Origin: Streptomyces sp. NBC_00536
GTDB lineage: Bacteria; Actinomycetota; Actinomycetes; Streptomycetales; Streptomycetaceae
Length of the DNA stretch: 64,000 nucleotides
Assembly: GCF_036346295.1 (NCBI RefSeq)
Contig: NZ_CP107821.1
Span: 68,598 to 132,597 of the forward strand
Direction of reading: 5' to 3'
Below are positions 57,069 through 64,000 of the stretch, piece after piece. The translations under genes and the position numbers were made by a program. Positions within the stretch are counted from its first letter, which is position 1, and each line of letters begins with the position of its first letter. Below the pieces are notes generated by a model. That model was not told where the DNA came from. It searched no databases and worked only from the letters and a program-made list of their open reading frames with translations.

Positions 57069-57866
57069 ATGTCCACCACCGCCCCCGTGACGCTGCTCCC
57101 CGACGTCGCAGCCGTCATCTCGACGCTCAAAGCCGTAGGGCTCGGTGCCTTCTACGACGCCGACGACCGTGCGGTCATCGCCCATCCGATCCAGATCCCC
57201 CAGGAGCACGCGCTCAACGGAACGCACGTGATGGTCCAGTGGGGGCCCTACAACAGCGGGCTGATCTACGGACGCCCGGCGTCGTTCCGGGCCACCGAGT
57301 GGGTTGGCGACGGTCCCGACCTGCGCGAGATGGGGACCATCTACGCCACACCCATCCGACGGCCGTTCACGAGAGAGGCTCAGCGGTGCGCGAACGCCAT
57401 CCGTGAGTGGATGCTGCGGCCGGGGTACACCGCCGGCGCGGTCCTCCTCGCCGCGCTCGCCGAGTACGGCCTGACGCCGGGCAACGGGATCTCCGTCGCG
57501 TACAACGTGCACAGCGACAGCTACGACATACCCGTCACGTTCTCCCGGGGCGAGCAGGGCCGGCTGAGCGTCGCCGACCGCGACGGCAGCATCCGGCACC
57601 TCCCCGGCAGGCACACCGGCTGGAGCATCCTGCTGCACGACGAACGCGGCGACGCCGTCGGCGACCCGGTCCACATCTCCGGAGACGGCCGCACGTCCGT
57701 CGACTGCGCCGCCGACTCTGAGTCCGCGGCCGCCGTCATCGCCGACTGGGTGACCGCGCCGCTCTCCCGGCACTGCGACTGCTACGCCCAGGAGGGCCAC
57801 TACCCGCGGCACGACCGGGAGTGCAACCGGTACGCGGCCCCGAGCATCGCGCGGAGCCAGGCGTGA
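57069..57866 (+). CDS. hypothetical protein
   Basis: A 265-residue protein: VAAVISTLKAVGLGAFYDAD, AVLLAALAEYGLTPGNGISV, and a C-terminal Cys/His group HCDCYAQEGHYPRHDRECNR likely to bind a metal. AAGAAGGGA before the ATG. Not recognised. Its stop overlaps the GTG of 57863. Confidence 0.74.
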   Translation: MSTTAPVTLLPDVAAVISTLKAVGLGAFYDADDRAVIAHPIQIPQEHALNGTHVMVQWGPYNSGLIYGRPASFRATEWVGDGPDLREMGTIYATPIRRPFTREAQRCANAIREWMLRPGYTAGAVLLAALAEYGLTPGNGISVAYNVHSDSYDIPVTFSRGEQGRLSVADRDGSIRHLPGRHTGWSILLHDERGDAVGDPVHISGDGRTSVDCAADSESAAAVIADWVTAPLSRHCDCYAQEGHYPRHDRECNRYAAPSIARSQA

Positions 57867-58156
57867 GCACCCCCCTGTGCCCCGTTCACCGCGTACGGGA
57901 CCTTCGGGGTGCGCACGCGACGGCCCTGCCCCTCCCGCGCTGCGAGGGGGCCACGCAGTTCGGCGTCTGGGACGAGAACGACGCCGGGTTCGTGTACGCC
58001 GGCGACTGCGCGACAGAGGCCGGGAACTGGGCCGCCGAGATCCTGGTGGAGGCCCTCGACGCAGAGATGCGCGTCACGGCGCTCTGCTCCGAGCACCCGG
58101 AGCAGCTGGCGGACGGCTGCGAGGACTGCTACCGCGACGACGACGAGCCCTCGTGA
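57863..58156 (+). CDS. small Cys/His protein
   Basis: A 97-residue protein. CPVHRVRD at the start and CSEHPEQLADGCEDCYRDDD at the end form Cys-His pairs, a probable zinc site. Coupled to both neighbours by overlaps. Not recognised. Confidence 0.7.
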   Translation: MSTPLCPVHRVRDLRGAHATALPLPRCEGATQFGVWDENDAGFVYAGDCATEAGNWAAEILVEALDAEMRVTALCSEHPEQLADGCEDCYRDDDEPS

Positions 58157-58593
58157 TCGCGCGCCTTGAGACCTGGTGGCACGTCGGCGTTGACTCGTTC
58201 GCCGAGGACGGCGGGTACGACCCGGCCGAAGTGCCCCGAGAACTCTGCTGGTACATCACCGCGTCGGTCACTGACATCGCCGCCCTGGTCGACGCAGACG
58301 GATGGGCGCACGGCTACGGCAATACCGGGCTGCGGGTGGTCGACGGCCGGGTCCATATGGCGCTCGCCTGGTGCCTGGACGTCGACCGCGCCGCCTGGGC
58401 CGCGGTCCGTGGCCTAGATCCCCGCGGCAGCGTCCGCGCCGACCTGCTCGCGCACATGGCCTCCGAGCTGTTCCACCTCCCCTCGGTCTGCGAGACCGAC
58501 GCCGTCATGACGGCCCGCTACTCCACCGGCGACGGCCCCGTACGCCGCCTCTGGACTCCCGCGGATCGCCGCCGGACCGAACCCGCCCACTGA
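58153..58593 (+). CDS. hypothetical protein
   Basis: A 146-residue protein with GTG start overlapping the previous stop (GTGA). WHVGVDSFAEDGGYDPAEVP, then DIAALVDADGWAHGYGNTGL. Not recognised. Part of the rightward block. Confidence 0.7.
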   Translation: MIARLETWWHVGVDSFAEDGGYDPAEVPRELCWYITASVTDIAALVDADGWAHGYGNTGLRVVDGRVHMALAWCLDVDRAAWAAVRGLDPRGSVRADLLAHMASELFHLPSVCETDAVMTARYSTGDGPVRRLWTPADRRRTEPAH

Positions 58594-58642
58594 ACCCCTG
58601 CCCGGCCGGAACTCCCGGCCGGGTCCCGGAAAGGACAACCTC

Positions 58643-59623
58643 ATGCCCTCGCTCAGCGACGCCGGCGCCGCGATCCTCGCCGCTCACAAGGACGGACGCG
58701 TTCGCGGGGCCGCCGCCGCAATCACCAGATTGGCCATCGACGGATTCGTTCTCCGCGACGTCGGCAACAGCTACATCCTGGAAGACGGTTACAAGGCGCT
58801 GGAGGAGTGGCGCCGCAACCGCGCCGGCCTCGCCGCCTTCGGCAAGCTGCCCAAGCTGCCCGGCCAGCAGCACGAAGCACTCCTGACCGCCGCTGGCCGC
58901 GCGGACCAGCGCGTACCGGGCCGCGACGACCGAGACGTGTACGTGTCCGGCGAGACCTGGTACCGGACGTCCACCCTGCGCGCCGTCCACGCTGCTGGAC
59001 ACGCCGACTTCCGCCGCGCCCCCGGCGAGGAGCAGCTCACGTACGCGCAGACGGGGCGGTCTCTCTATCTGACCCCGCAGGGCCGCGAGTACGTACGCCA
59101 GCGCGGCCATGCCGCCTTGGATCGGCGGCGGGTCGTCGTCATCGCGTGCGGTTCCGAGAAGAAGCCGGACCCCGGGGTGAATCAGTACGGCAACCGGCTG
59201 CCGGGTTACCCGGCCGGCGAGCTGTACACCGGCCGGTACCACCGATCCCTGCGGCTGGCCGCCGATTCCCTGACCGACCCGGCGCTGATCCGCATCTTCT
59301 CCGCCCGCCACGGGCTCGTGGAGCTCACCCGCTTCCTGGACCCGTACGACGTGACGATCAGGGACGAGAGGGCCATCACTCCCGAGCGGCTGGCCCGCCA
59401 GGCGGCCGAGCTCGGCGCCGATGACGCGGACGTGATCTTTCTGGGCGGCCGGGAGTACGCCGAGCTCCTCGCCGCCTCTATACCGCACCTCCTGTCTCCG
59501 CTGTGGGGCGGGATGGGTGGGCACCGAGGGCTGTGCAAGACGGCACGAGAGGACGCCGACCTCCGGAAGACTTGGTGGCTACGGGCCGCCGAAGCCCACG
59601 CCCGCTTCCACCCGACCCTCTGA
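58643..59623 (+). CDS. DUF6884-like C-terminal domain protein
   Basis: A 326-residue protein. The N-terminal 150 residues look like two small winged-helix units (ITRLAIDGFVLRDVGNSYIL, GRSLYLTPQGREYVRQRG). The C-terminal part RRRVVVIACGSEKKPDPGVN, PAGELYTGRYHRSLRLAADS, FSARHGLVELTRFLDPYDVT matches DUF6884-type domains, distantly like YaaA. These are frequent in phages and are of unknown activity. GGAAAGGA before the ATG. Last gene of the rightward block. Confidence 0.76.
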   Translation: MPSLSDAGAAILAAHKDGRVRGAAAAITRLAIDGFVLRDVGNSYILEDGYKALEEWRRNRAGLAAFGKLPKLPGQQHEALLTAAGRADQRVPGRDDRDVYVSGETWYRTSTLRAVHAAGHADFRRAPGEEQLTYAQTGRSLYLTPQGREYVRQRGHAALDRRRVVVIACGSEKKPDPGVNQYGNRLPGYPAGELYTGRYHRSLRLAADSLTDPALIRIFSARHGLVELTRFLDPYDVTIRDERAITPERLARQAAELGADDADVIFLGGREYAELLAASIPHLLSPLWGGMGGHRGLCKTAREDADLRKTWWLRAAEAHARFHPTL

Positions 59624-59679
59624 CTTGCCGGGCCGCCGGCCGGGAGTGTCGGAACCGACCGGCATCCTGGGCGCAAAGA

Positions 59680-59713
59680 GGCGGGGCCCCAGGTGATCAC
59701 CTGGGGCCCCGCC
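59680..59713. terminator. 34-nt perfect palindrome, bidirectional terminator
   Basis: 17 bp arms with no loop other than the central GATC, between the rightward block (stop 59623) and the leftward amidase (stop 59774). Confidence 0.8.
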
Positions 59714-59773
59714 GGGCGTTCCGGCGGCTACGGCCCCACCCCCGTGGAGGCCGACTGCCGGTTCAGCGGCCGG

Positions 59774-61348
59774 CTACGCGGTGAGGGCCGGAGCCTTCGG
59801 CGCGGCGGGAAGTACCTGCGCGAGGAGCTTCGCGACCGCGATGAGGGTCCGGTCCGACAGGTAGGGGCCGATGATCTGGATGGACATGGGCAGGCCCTCG
59901 GCGCTCTGGCCGACCGGGACGACGATGGACGGCAGGCCCACAGGGCTGGCCAGCGTGATCCAGGCGGTCTGCTCGAAGTAGCCGCGCTTCGCTCCGTCGA
60001 CGGTAATGAAGCGCTGCGGGACGGGCACGGACGTCTGGTCGAGGACGGCCGCGGTCGGCGCTGCGGGGGTGATCAGGATGTCGTGCTGGGTGAAGTAGTC
60101 GGCCCACGCCGCTCGGAGCTTCTGGCGGGTCTCGTCGGCGACGAGCCAGTCGCGGTGTCGCATGGTCCGCGAGTGCAGGAACAGGCCGGACGGGTCGCCC
60201 GCGGGGATCTTGTCCGCTGCCTCGATGTCGGCGGCGAACGCCGCGTCCGGGGCGGTGGCGCTGGCCGTGGCGTACATCAGGCGCTGGAACAGCTTGTCGC
60301 TGTCGCCGAAGTTCACGGGCCGGGTGGAGGCGTCGACCTGCGCGCCGGCCTGGCGGACAGCGTTGAGCACCTGGTCCAGGAGCGCGCGGGTCGCGCCATC
60401 GACGCGGCAGAACGCGTCATCGGCCCAGATGCCCACCCGGTACTGGGAGAGGCAGGTCTTGGTGGGGGCCGGAAGCTCGATCTTCCAGGCGGCGCCGTCG
60501 GCCGGCGCCGGGGCAGCGAGCACGCCCAGGAGGAGGTCGAGGTCTGCGGGGGTGCGGGCGATCGGGCCGAGGGTCAGCATGTCGCTGCTGGTGGCCCAGC
60601 CGGGCAGGCGGGGGATGTGGCCGCGGGTCGACACGATCGGGCTGGCTCCACGGGAGGTGCGCAGGGCGTAGACACCGCAGTACGCGGCGGGGAGGCGGAG
60701 TGATCCGCCGAGGTCGGAACCGACCTCTATCGAGCTGAGGCCGGTGGCGACGGCGGCGGCCGGGCCGCCCGAGGAGCCCCCGGCGGTGCGGTCGTCGGCG
60801 AAGGGGTTCTTCGTCTTGCCGAAGATGGGGTTGCTGGTCTGGATGTCCTGGCACATGGTCGGGACGTTGGTCTTGCCGATGATGACCGCGCCGGCGGCAC
60901 GCAGGAGCGCCACGGCGTCGGCGTCGGTGGCGGGTACGTGGTTGGAGAAGTCGGGGGAGCCGCTGGTGGTGCGCATCCCCTTGACCTCAAGGGCGTCCTT
61001 GACGGTGATGGGCAGGCCGTGGAGCGGGCCGAGGGTGCGGCCGGTCTGCGCGAGGTACTGGTCCGCGCGGTCCGCGGCTGCGCGGGCGGCGTCCGCGTCC
61101 AGGGTGACGACGGCGTTGAGGGCGGGGTTGACCTTCGCGTGATGGGCCAGGAGTCGCTCCAGCAGAGTGCGGGCCGATATCTGGCGGGCACGCAGAGCGG
61201 CAACCTGCTGGTACGCAGGGGCGAGGTGCAGGGCGCTGGTGGATGCAGCGGTGGTGAGACTCTCTCCCTCGGCGGCCGCGGCCGGGCGGGCAAGGCCGAG
61301 TGCGCCGGTGACGGCCGCGGAGGCGGCGAGAAGGGTGCGGCGGGACAT
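59774..61348 (-). CDS. secreted amidase-signature hydrolase
   Basis: A 524-residue protein with a Tat signal (SRRTLLAASAAVTGALG, cleavage after an AAA run). Amidase-signature triad: Lys near 117 (ITVKDALEVKG), cis-Ser in GGSSGGPAAA near 192, nucleophile Ser near 216 (GSDLGGSLRLP). It hydrolyses amide bonds outside the membrane; substrate unknown. The ATG at 61348 overlaps the upstream stop. It looks like a normal Streptomyces chromosomal or linear-plasmid gene, not a phage gene. Confidence 0.9.
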   Translation of the reverse strand: MSRRTLLAASAAVTGALGLARPAAAAEGESLTTAASTSALHLAPAYQQVAALRARQISARTLLERLLAHHAKVNPALNAVVTLDADAARAAADRADQYLAQTGRTLGPLHGLPITVKDALEVKGMRTTSGSPDFSNHVPATDADAVALLRAAGAVIIGKTNVPTMCQDIQTSNPIFGKTKNPFADDRTAGGSSGGPAAAVATGLSSIEVGSDLGGSLRLPAAYCGVYALRTSRGASPIVSTRGHIPRLPGWATSSDMLTLGPIARTPADLDLLLGVLAAPAPADGAAWKIELPAPTKTCLSQYRVGIWADDAFCRVDGATRALLDQVLNAVRQAGAQVDASTRPVNFGDSDKLFQRLMYATASATAPDAAFAADIEAADKIPAGDPSGLFLHSRTMRHRDWLVADETRQKLRAAWADYFTQHDILITPAAPTAAVLDQTSVPVPQRFITVDGAKRGYFEQTAWITLASPVGLPSIVVPVGQSAEGLPMSIQIIGPYLSDRTLIAVAKLLAQVLPAAPKAPALTA

Positions 61349-62571
61349 CACGAACGGACTCCTGAGGTGGTGCTGGTGGCGGGTACTTCGGAAGGAGTCT
61401 CCGGCGGCGGCGGAGAGAAAAACGAAGCGACACGCAGCAGGTGCTTGACTTCGTCCGTCACGTCGTCCAGGGCAAGGTGTGCATCGGCGTACTCGGCCGG
61501 AGCGGCGACCGGCTTGTCCTGCTGGCGTAGAACGATGGCGTGGCGGATCTGGTCGGCCGTGACGGCGGCCGCCAGGTCGAGACCAGTCAGTCCCTCGCCG
61601 CGCCGGCGAACCTCAGCCTCCGTGCGGGCTCCGGGAGCTAGGTAGTTGCGCAGGAAGAGCTGACCGTCGCGGATTTCGGTGCGCCGGCGGATGAGCGGGT
61701 AGTCCGCGCTGCGGAGCCGGGCGACGTCGCGAAGCTGGGGCTCGGGCTGTTCGAGGACGATGCTCGGATCGGCGTTGTCCATGGCCTCCCACAGCTTGCG
61801 GAGTCGGGCATGCCGGTAGTGGCCGCAGCTCCACGTCCGCACGGCGGCCACGCGGGAGACGATGACGGGCAGGAAGAAGCCGACCTGGGTGAGGGTGGCG
61901 CCGATGTCGCCGCAGACCCAAGCAGTCTCTTCGAGGGAGGTCACGTCGATCCCGACGAGGGAACCGTAGATGCCGCCAACGCGGATGCTGCTGTACCCGA
62001 GCGTGATGATCGCTCCTGCGGCCGTGGTGCGCAGGCCGGCGGCGATCCACCTGTTCGTCGAGGTCTTCGCGTGCTTGAGGCACAGGCGCGCGAGGTAGAC
62101 CTCGGCGGCGGTGTACGTGCCGATGTAGATGGTCAGGTACGTCTTGTAGATCGGGTCATGGGCGTAATACAGGGAGAACCCAACAGGGCGCTGCACGGCC
62201 GGCGTGAGCAGTGCGAAGAGCGCGGCCAGCGTGGCGATGACGGCGGCGGCGGCGAGCAGCAGGATCAGCGTGCGTCGGCGGGCCTTGTCGGGAGGGTGTG
62301 CCCAGTGTGCGAGCACGATGGCCTGGCAGGCCAGGACGATGATGACGCAGGACTGCGCCAGGGGGACCGCGATGTTGGTGACCCCGAGAAAGCCGTCGAT
62401 GCGTATCCACACAGCGGTGAGCGAGATGGCGAAGCTGAGCGCTGAGGCGAGGAAGGCGCATGCGAGGGCTATGAGGGCCCGGTCGCGCCGGTCCTTCCTC
62501 AGGTCACGGAGCAGGAAGAGGAACCCCGTGGCCGCGATGATCAGGCACAGGGGGTGGAGGATGTCTTTCAC
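61348..62571 (-). CDS. DUF6545/MAB_1171c-like membrane protein
   Basis: A 407-residue protein with about seven membrane helices in residues 1-250 (LCLIIAATGFLFLLRDLRKD, LILLLAAAAVIATLAALFAL, GDIGATLTQVGFFLPVIVSR) and a cytosolic C-terminal domain (LRKLWEAMDNADPSIVLEQP, RRRTEIRDGQLFLRNYLAPG) typical of the MAB_1171c family. In Streptomyces it is often encoded next to an XRE regulator and an ImmA/IrrE-like protein, as here. Function unknown. Confidence 0.82.
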   Translation of the reverse strand: MKDILHPLCLIIAATGFLFLLRDLRKDRRDRALIALACAFLASALSFAISLTAVWIRIDGFLGVTNIAVPLAQSCVIIVLACQAIVLAHWAHPPDKARRRTLILLLAAAAVIATLAALFALLTPAVQRPVGFSLYYAHDPIYKTYLTIYIGTYTAAEVYLARLCLKHAKTSTNRWIAAGLRTTAAGAIITLGYSSIRVGGIYGSLVGIDVTSLEETAWVCGDIGATLTQVGFFLPVIVSRVAAVRTWSCGHYRHARLRKLWEAMDNADPSIVLEQPEPQLRDVARLRSADYPLIRRRTEIRDGQLFLRNYLAPGARTEAEVRRRGEGLTGLDLAAAVTADQIRHAIVLRQQDKPVAAPAEYADAHLALDDVTDEVKHLLRVASFFSPPPPETPSEVPATSTTSGVRS

Positions 62572-62587
62572 AGGGGGTCCTACGTGT

Positions 62588-63136
62588 TCAGCGCAGCAGC
62601 GTGCGTGCGACGGGGTCGTCGCCGTCGGGGGTGACGGGACGAGCGGATGTGACGTGCTCCAGGAGCAGTGAGCCGAGGGTTTCCGCCTCGCGCTCTTCGG
62701 GCTCTGCGTAGCGCGTGCGCGCCAGGAGCATCGCGATGACGGCCGGGTTCAGGTCGGGAACCAGTCCGCCGAGGGTGCCCACGAGTCCTCCAGCGCCCTC
62801 ATGGCCGCGGAGGCGGTGGCCCAGCTCGTGCCCGATGATGCCGTCAGCGTGCGCCCGGCTCGTCGTCTCGTCAAAGAAGATGTAGTCGGTCGTCTCGGTG
62901 GCCAGCCACAGCCCGCACGGCACCGAGGCGTCCAGGTGCGGGATCTCGTCGCCGGTGACCGGCATGAGGACGATCGGCCGCCCTGTGTAGTTCTCCACGA
63001 ACGGGATGAGCTGACGGACATTGCTGACCCGAGGCAACTTGAGGCCGCTGATGAAGTCGCGGCTGCGCTGGTGCATCTCCGCGTAGGAACGCCGCAGGTC
63101 CGCGTCAGCGCCCCTTCTGCGCTTGCGGCGCCACAT
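62588..63136 (-). CDS. ImmA/IrrE-like metallopeptidase
   Basis: A 182-residue protein with the zinc peptidase motif HELGH in ADGIIGHELGHRLRGHEG near residue 105. Members of this family cleave or bind partner XRE repressors. The upstream gene encodes an XRE-type protein, a classic pairing. The C-terminal part is not conserved. Confidence 0.83.
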   Translation of the reverse strand: MWRRKRRRGADADLRRSYAEMHQRSRDFISGLKLPRVSNVRQLIPFVENYTGRPIVLMPVTGDEIPHLDASVPCGLWLATETTDYIFFDETTSRAHADGIIGHELGHRLRGHEGAGGLVGTLGGLVPDLNPAVIAMLLARTRYAEPEEREAETLGSLLLEHVTSARPVTPDGDDPVARTLLR

Positions 63137-63184
63137 GCGGTGTCCCTTCTGAATGAGCGAGCAAAGGTCGGCCAGGACCCAGTA

Positions 63185-63682
63185 TCAGGACAGGGTCTCG
63201 GTCTCGGAGGGCAGGCCCTCCATCTGCCTGGCGGCCTCGGTCATCTTCAGAAGTGCTTCCTTGCTTGCCGGGGACAGGCCGGCCGCACGCATGGCGAGCT
63301 TCGTGACGCCCTTGTCTTTGAGTGCCAGGACGAGTTGGAACTGCTCCACGATCGCCACCGTGCCGTCATCCTCCACGAAGAAGCCAGCCGGCACGTTGAA
63401 AAATTTCGCGAGGAGACGCGCTACCCGGATGCTGGGGTTGTCGCCCTTCTCCCGGAGTTGCCCGATGTAGGCTCCGCTGAGCGTGCCGTCCCCGTACGCA
63501 GAGATCGTCCGTGCCACGTAGCTGTGGCTGAACTCTCCGGTCTTCGGGTTCGTCTTCTCCGTGTCATCCGGAGGCGGGCGAAGGACGTCGAAGAGGTAGT
63601 TCAGCCGGTCGGCAAACGATGATCCTGGACCCGGCGCGGGGACTGATCCCCTGTCACCGTCTCGGGAATTTCCTTGAGGCAC
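63185..63682 (-). CDS. XRE-like transcriptional regulator
   Basis: A 165-residue protein. SFADRLNYLFDVLRP, a helix-turn-helix region SHSYVARTISAYGDGTLSGA then YIGQLREKGDNPSIRVARLL and AKFFNVPAGFFVEDD are the usual features of XRE regulators paired with DUF6545 and ImmA/IrrE proteins. GTG start at 63682 behind AAGGAGA; the open frame to 63856 would cover the operator region and is rejected. Probably autoregulated. Confidence 0.84.
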   Translation of the reverse strand: MPQGNSRDGDRGSVPAPGPGSSFADRLNYLFDVLRPPPDDTEKTNPKTGEFSHSYVARTISAYGDGTLSGAYIGQLREKGDNPSIRVARLLAKFFNVPAGFFVEDDGTVAIVEQFQLVLALKDKGVTKLAMRAAGLSPASKEALLKMTEAARQMEGLPSETETLS

Positions 63683-63706
63683 TGTGCGATGTCTCCTTGG
63701 TGGTCT

Positions 63707-63770
63707 AAACAATAGTTGACTATGCCACAGGCATCTGCCTACTTTCGGCGCCGAAGACGAACTATTGTTT
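63707..63770. promoter_or_regulatory. inverted operator pair in a divergent promoter region
   Basis: AAACAATAGTT (63707-63717) and AACTATTGTTT (63760-63770) are exact complements, 53 bp apart, in an AT-rich stretch. TATTGT in each copy can serve as the -10 of one of the two divergent transcripts (XRE gene leftward, 63860 rightward). Confidence 0.62.
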
Positions 63771-63859
63771 ACGCATCGTGTGCGGGGGCCACGTGCGCCC
63801 AGGTCGGGCTGCTCCCTTCGCCGCGGACGGCATCCTGTCGACGGACGGAACAGCACAGA

Positions 63860-64000
63860 GTGACCAGTTCATCGGAGCCATCGGTTCCGGATAGCGCAGC
63901 AAACGACCAGGAGAGCACCTCAACTTCCCTGGCCCTTCCGGAGCGGCCGATGCTGCTCCCGGATCGGCCTGCGCTGCTTCCTGAGAAGCCCGCCCTCCCG
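63860..64000 (+). CDS. N-terminal fragment of an unidentified protein
   Basis: GTG at 63860 opens a frame to the end of the window (47 codons). The visible part is Ser-rich, then a Pro/Leu-rich repeat (ERPMLLPDRPALLPEKPALP). No domain is in view. It is divergent from the XRE gene and probably shares its operators. The ribosome site is weak. Confidence 0.45.
   Translation, partial: MTSSSEPSVPDSAANDQESTSTSLALPERPMLLPDRPALLPEKPALP

Overview
The window is high-GC actinobacterial DNA, almost certainly Streptomyces. The evidence is GTG starts, 1-4 nt start/stop overlaps, leaderless starts behind TAnnnT boxes, and protein families common in Streptomyces and its plasmids (DUF5999, DUF6302, DUF6415, DUF6221, XRE-TPR regulators, TraB-type FtsK). 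Gene content points to a mobile element that mixes plasmid and phage functions: an FtsK/SpoIIIE conjugative translocase (15.3-17.3 kb), a tyrosine recombinase (9.1-10.3 kb), RusA (13.3-13.8 kb), two tandem RepL-like winged-helix proteins behind a palindrome-rich region (26.7-28.8 kb), a phage large terminase (28.9-30.7 kb), an HNH nuclease (33.0-33.5 kb) and a candidate small terminase (34.4-35.5 kb). Capsid, portal and tail genes are not in the window. A plasmid-prophage of the pZL12 kind is the best fit, but it is an inference.

Layout. (1) 0-5.5 kb: a leftward, translationally coupled operon with queD, queE, folE, a DpdA/TGT-like base-exchange enzyme, a nucleoside-phosphorylase-like protein, a dTMP-kinase-like protein, DUF2797 and a methyltransferase cut by the window edge. 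This looks like a 7-deazaguanine modification system, probably acting on DNA. (2) 5.7-9.0 kb: small Streptomyces accessory genes with a divergent XRE-TPR regulator. (3) 9-20 kb: recombinase, RusA, small genes and the transfer gene with an unusual leader. (4) 20-27 kb: hypothetical genes, a strongly folded non-coding region near 24.1-24.5 kb and two CRISPR-like repeats near 25.6 kb. (5) 26.7-36 kb: replication and packaging region with two sets of iterated DNA sites. (6) 36-59.6 kb: about 35 mostly unrecognised genes, transcribed away from a divergent control region at 48.0-48.2 kb; several share duplicated domains. (7) 59.7-64 kb: secreted amidase, DUF6545-type membrane protein, ImmA/IrrE peptidase and XRE regulator.

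Two repeated regulatory modules tie distant parts together. One is an ECF-like promoter (TGTAACG, 16 nt, CGTCTA) present four times, including ahead of the terminase genes. The other is a promoter/leader module (GGACGTGGTGTACAG, then CACGAGCA, then CAACGCTCCGAA) found complete or partial at eight places, mostly ahead of unknown genes. Both suggest coordinated regulons on this element. All functional names come from motif and sequence reading; no database search was possible.
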